Source: Selaginella moellendorffii
Taxonomy: Eukaryota; Streptophyta; Lycopodiopsida; Selaginellales; Selaginellaceae
Reading direction: 5' to 3'
DNA: 64,000 bases
Assembly (NCBI RefSeq): GCF_000143415.4
Contig: NW_003314361.1
Coordinates: forward strand, 318,653-382,652
Shown here: piece by piece, positions 63,570-64,000 of the stretch
Numbering within the stretch: the stretch's first letter is position 1
Layout: every line of letters starts with the position of its first letter
Notes under the pieces: generated by a model
Told to the model about the DNA's origin: nothing
The model's input: only the letters and a program-made list of their open reading frames with translations
The model's database searches: none
Program-made: the position numbers and the translations under genes

Positions 63570-63850
63570 GTCTCTGGCTCAATCTCGGACCCGATTTCGG
63601 ATCCGACTTCGGATTCGGGTTCGGACTCGATCTCGGACCCGATCTCGGACCCGATCTCGGACCCGACCTCGGACTCGACCTCGGACTCGGTCTCGGACCC
63701 GATTTCGGATCTCGAACTCCGTCTCGAACTCGGTCTCGAACTCGGACTCGAACTCGGTCCCCGAGTCGGTCTCGGACTCGATTCCGGACTCGATCTCGAA
63801 CTCGGTCCTAGAGTCGGTCTTGGACTCGATCTTCGACTTGGTCCCATCCG
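63570..63850. repeat. Hexamer/12-mer satellite (TCGGAC, TCGGACTCGATC type)
   Basis: About 280 bp of TCGGAC/TCGGAT/TCGAAC units, often alternating as CTCGGACTCGAT and CTCGGACCCGAT. The period is a multiple of three, so several frames stay open on both strands (SDP/SDS repeats on plus; RxRxRVRDR and SEIGSE repeats on minus). Confidence 0.9.
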
Positions 63851-64000
63851 ATGAACTCTTTGTCATTTTGGTCATTCTTTCGGGGTTCCTTTAGCCTACG
63901 ACACCTCGGCGAGTTGGTTCCTTACAACTCCACCACCCATAGAAGAAGTTCGATGCCCACATCGAACGTCTCGTTTTATCCTACGACTTGTTGACCATGT

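Noticed and set aside
63561-63875. Ser/Asp- or Arg-rich proteins coded by the hexamer array
   Set aside because: Several frames on both strands are open for the same trivial reason, a repeat period divisible by three.
1-64000. CRISPR arrays, bacterial operons or phage genes
   Set aside because: No regularly spaced repeats or prokaryotic gene features; introns and plant families dominate.

Overview
The window looks like a nuclear segment of a vascular plant, most probably a lycophyte such as Selaginella. This is inference. It rests on very short introns (about 50-80 bp), genes packed within tens to hundreds of bases of each other, eukaryotic nuclear tRNA genes, land-plant families (SWEET, CASP-like, GDPD, plastid DXR, KLCR), and an extreme density of intronless PLS-class PPR genes, a known feature of lycophytes. 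I ran no database search; family names come from recognised motifs.

Layout. 1-2.2 kb: the 5' end of an acetylornithine aminotransferase gene, a tRNA-Glu and a broken CBS-domain gene. 4.3-10.5 kb: three PPR loci in tandem on the minus strand (one decayed PLS gene, one intact PLS gene, one three-exon P-class gene). 11.4-20.4 kb: a Raf-like kinase, a decayed 2OG-Fe(II) oxygenase gene, a seven-transmembrane GOST/CAND receptor, a glycerophosphodiester phosphodiesterase, tRNA-Cys and another PPR gene. 20.5-31.8 kb: an AT-rich repeat block with a decayed Ty3/gypsy element split by a solo LTR, decayed gene fragments, and an inverted, broken copy of the 18.6-20.4 kb PPR gene. 31.9-38.2 kb: an unrecognised 12-exon gene, a PPR gene, a CASP-like gene and a chloroplast-type alpha/beta hydrolase. 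38.9-41.6 kb: DXR (MEP pathway), followed by a chimeric duplicate made from a PPR 3' end and a syntaxin fragment. 42.5-46.7 kb: two PPR ORFs 62 bp apart that may be spliced into one. 47.1-56.6 kb: U2AF65, a SWEET transporter, a tRNA-like gene with anticodon TTA, a kinesin-light-chain-related gene and a SYP1-type syntaxin. 56.6-64 kb: AT-rich DNA and a degenerate gypsy element containing a very young miniature LTR element whose LTRs carry a 5S rRNA-derived segment (Cassandra-type TRIM), then a further LTR-like repeat and a GC-rich hexamer repeat.

The genes do not form one pathway. They are ordinary housekeeping and membrane genes among expanding PPR genes, most of which should encode organelle RNA-binding proteins. 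The most unusual items are the Cassandra-like TRIM, the TTA-anticodon tRNA, the possible in-frame PPR-PPR splice fusion, the chimeric duplicate behind DXR, and the unrecognised 12-exon gene whose upstream exon seems to overlap a PPR ORF in another frame.
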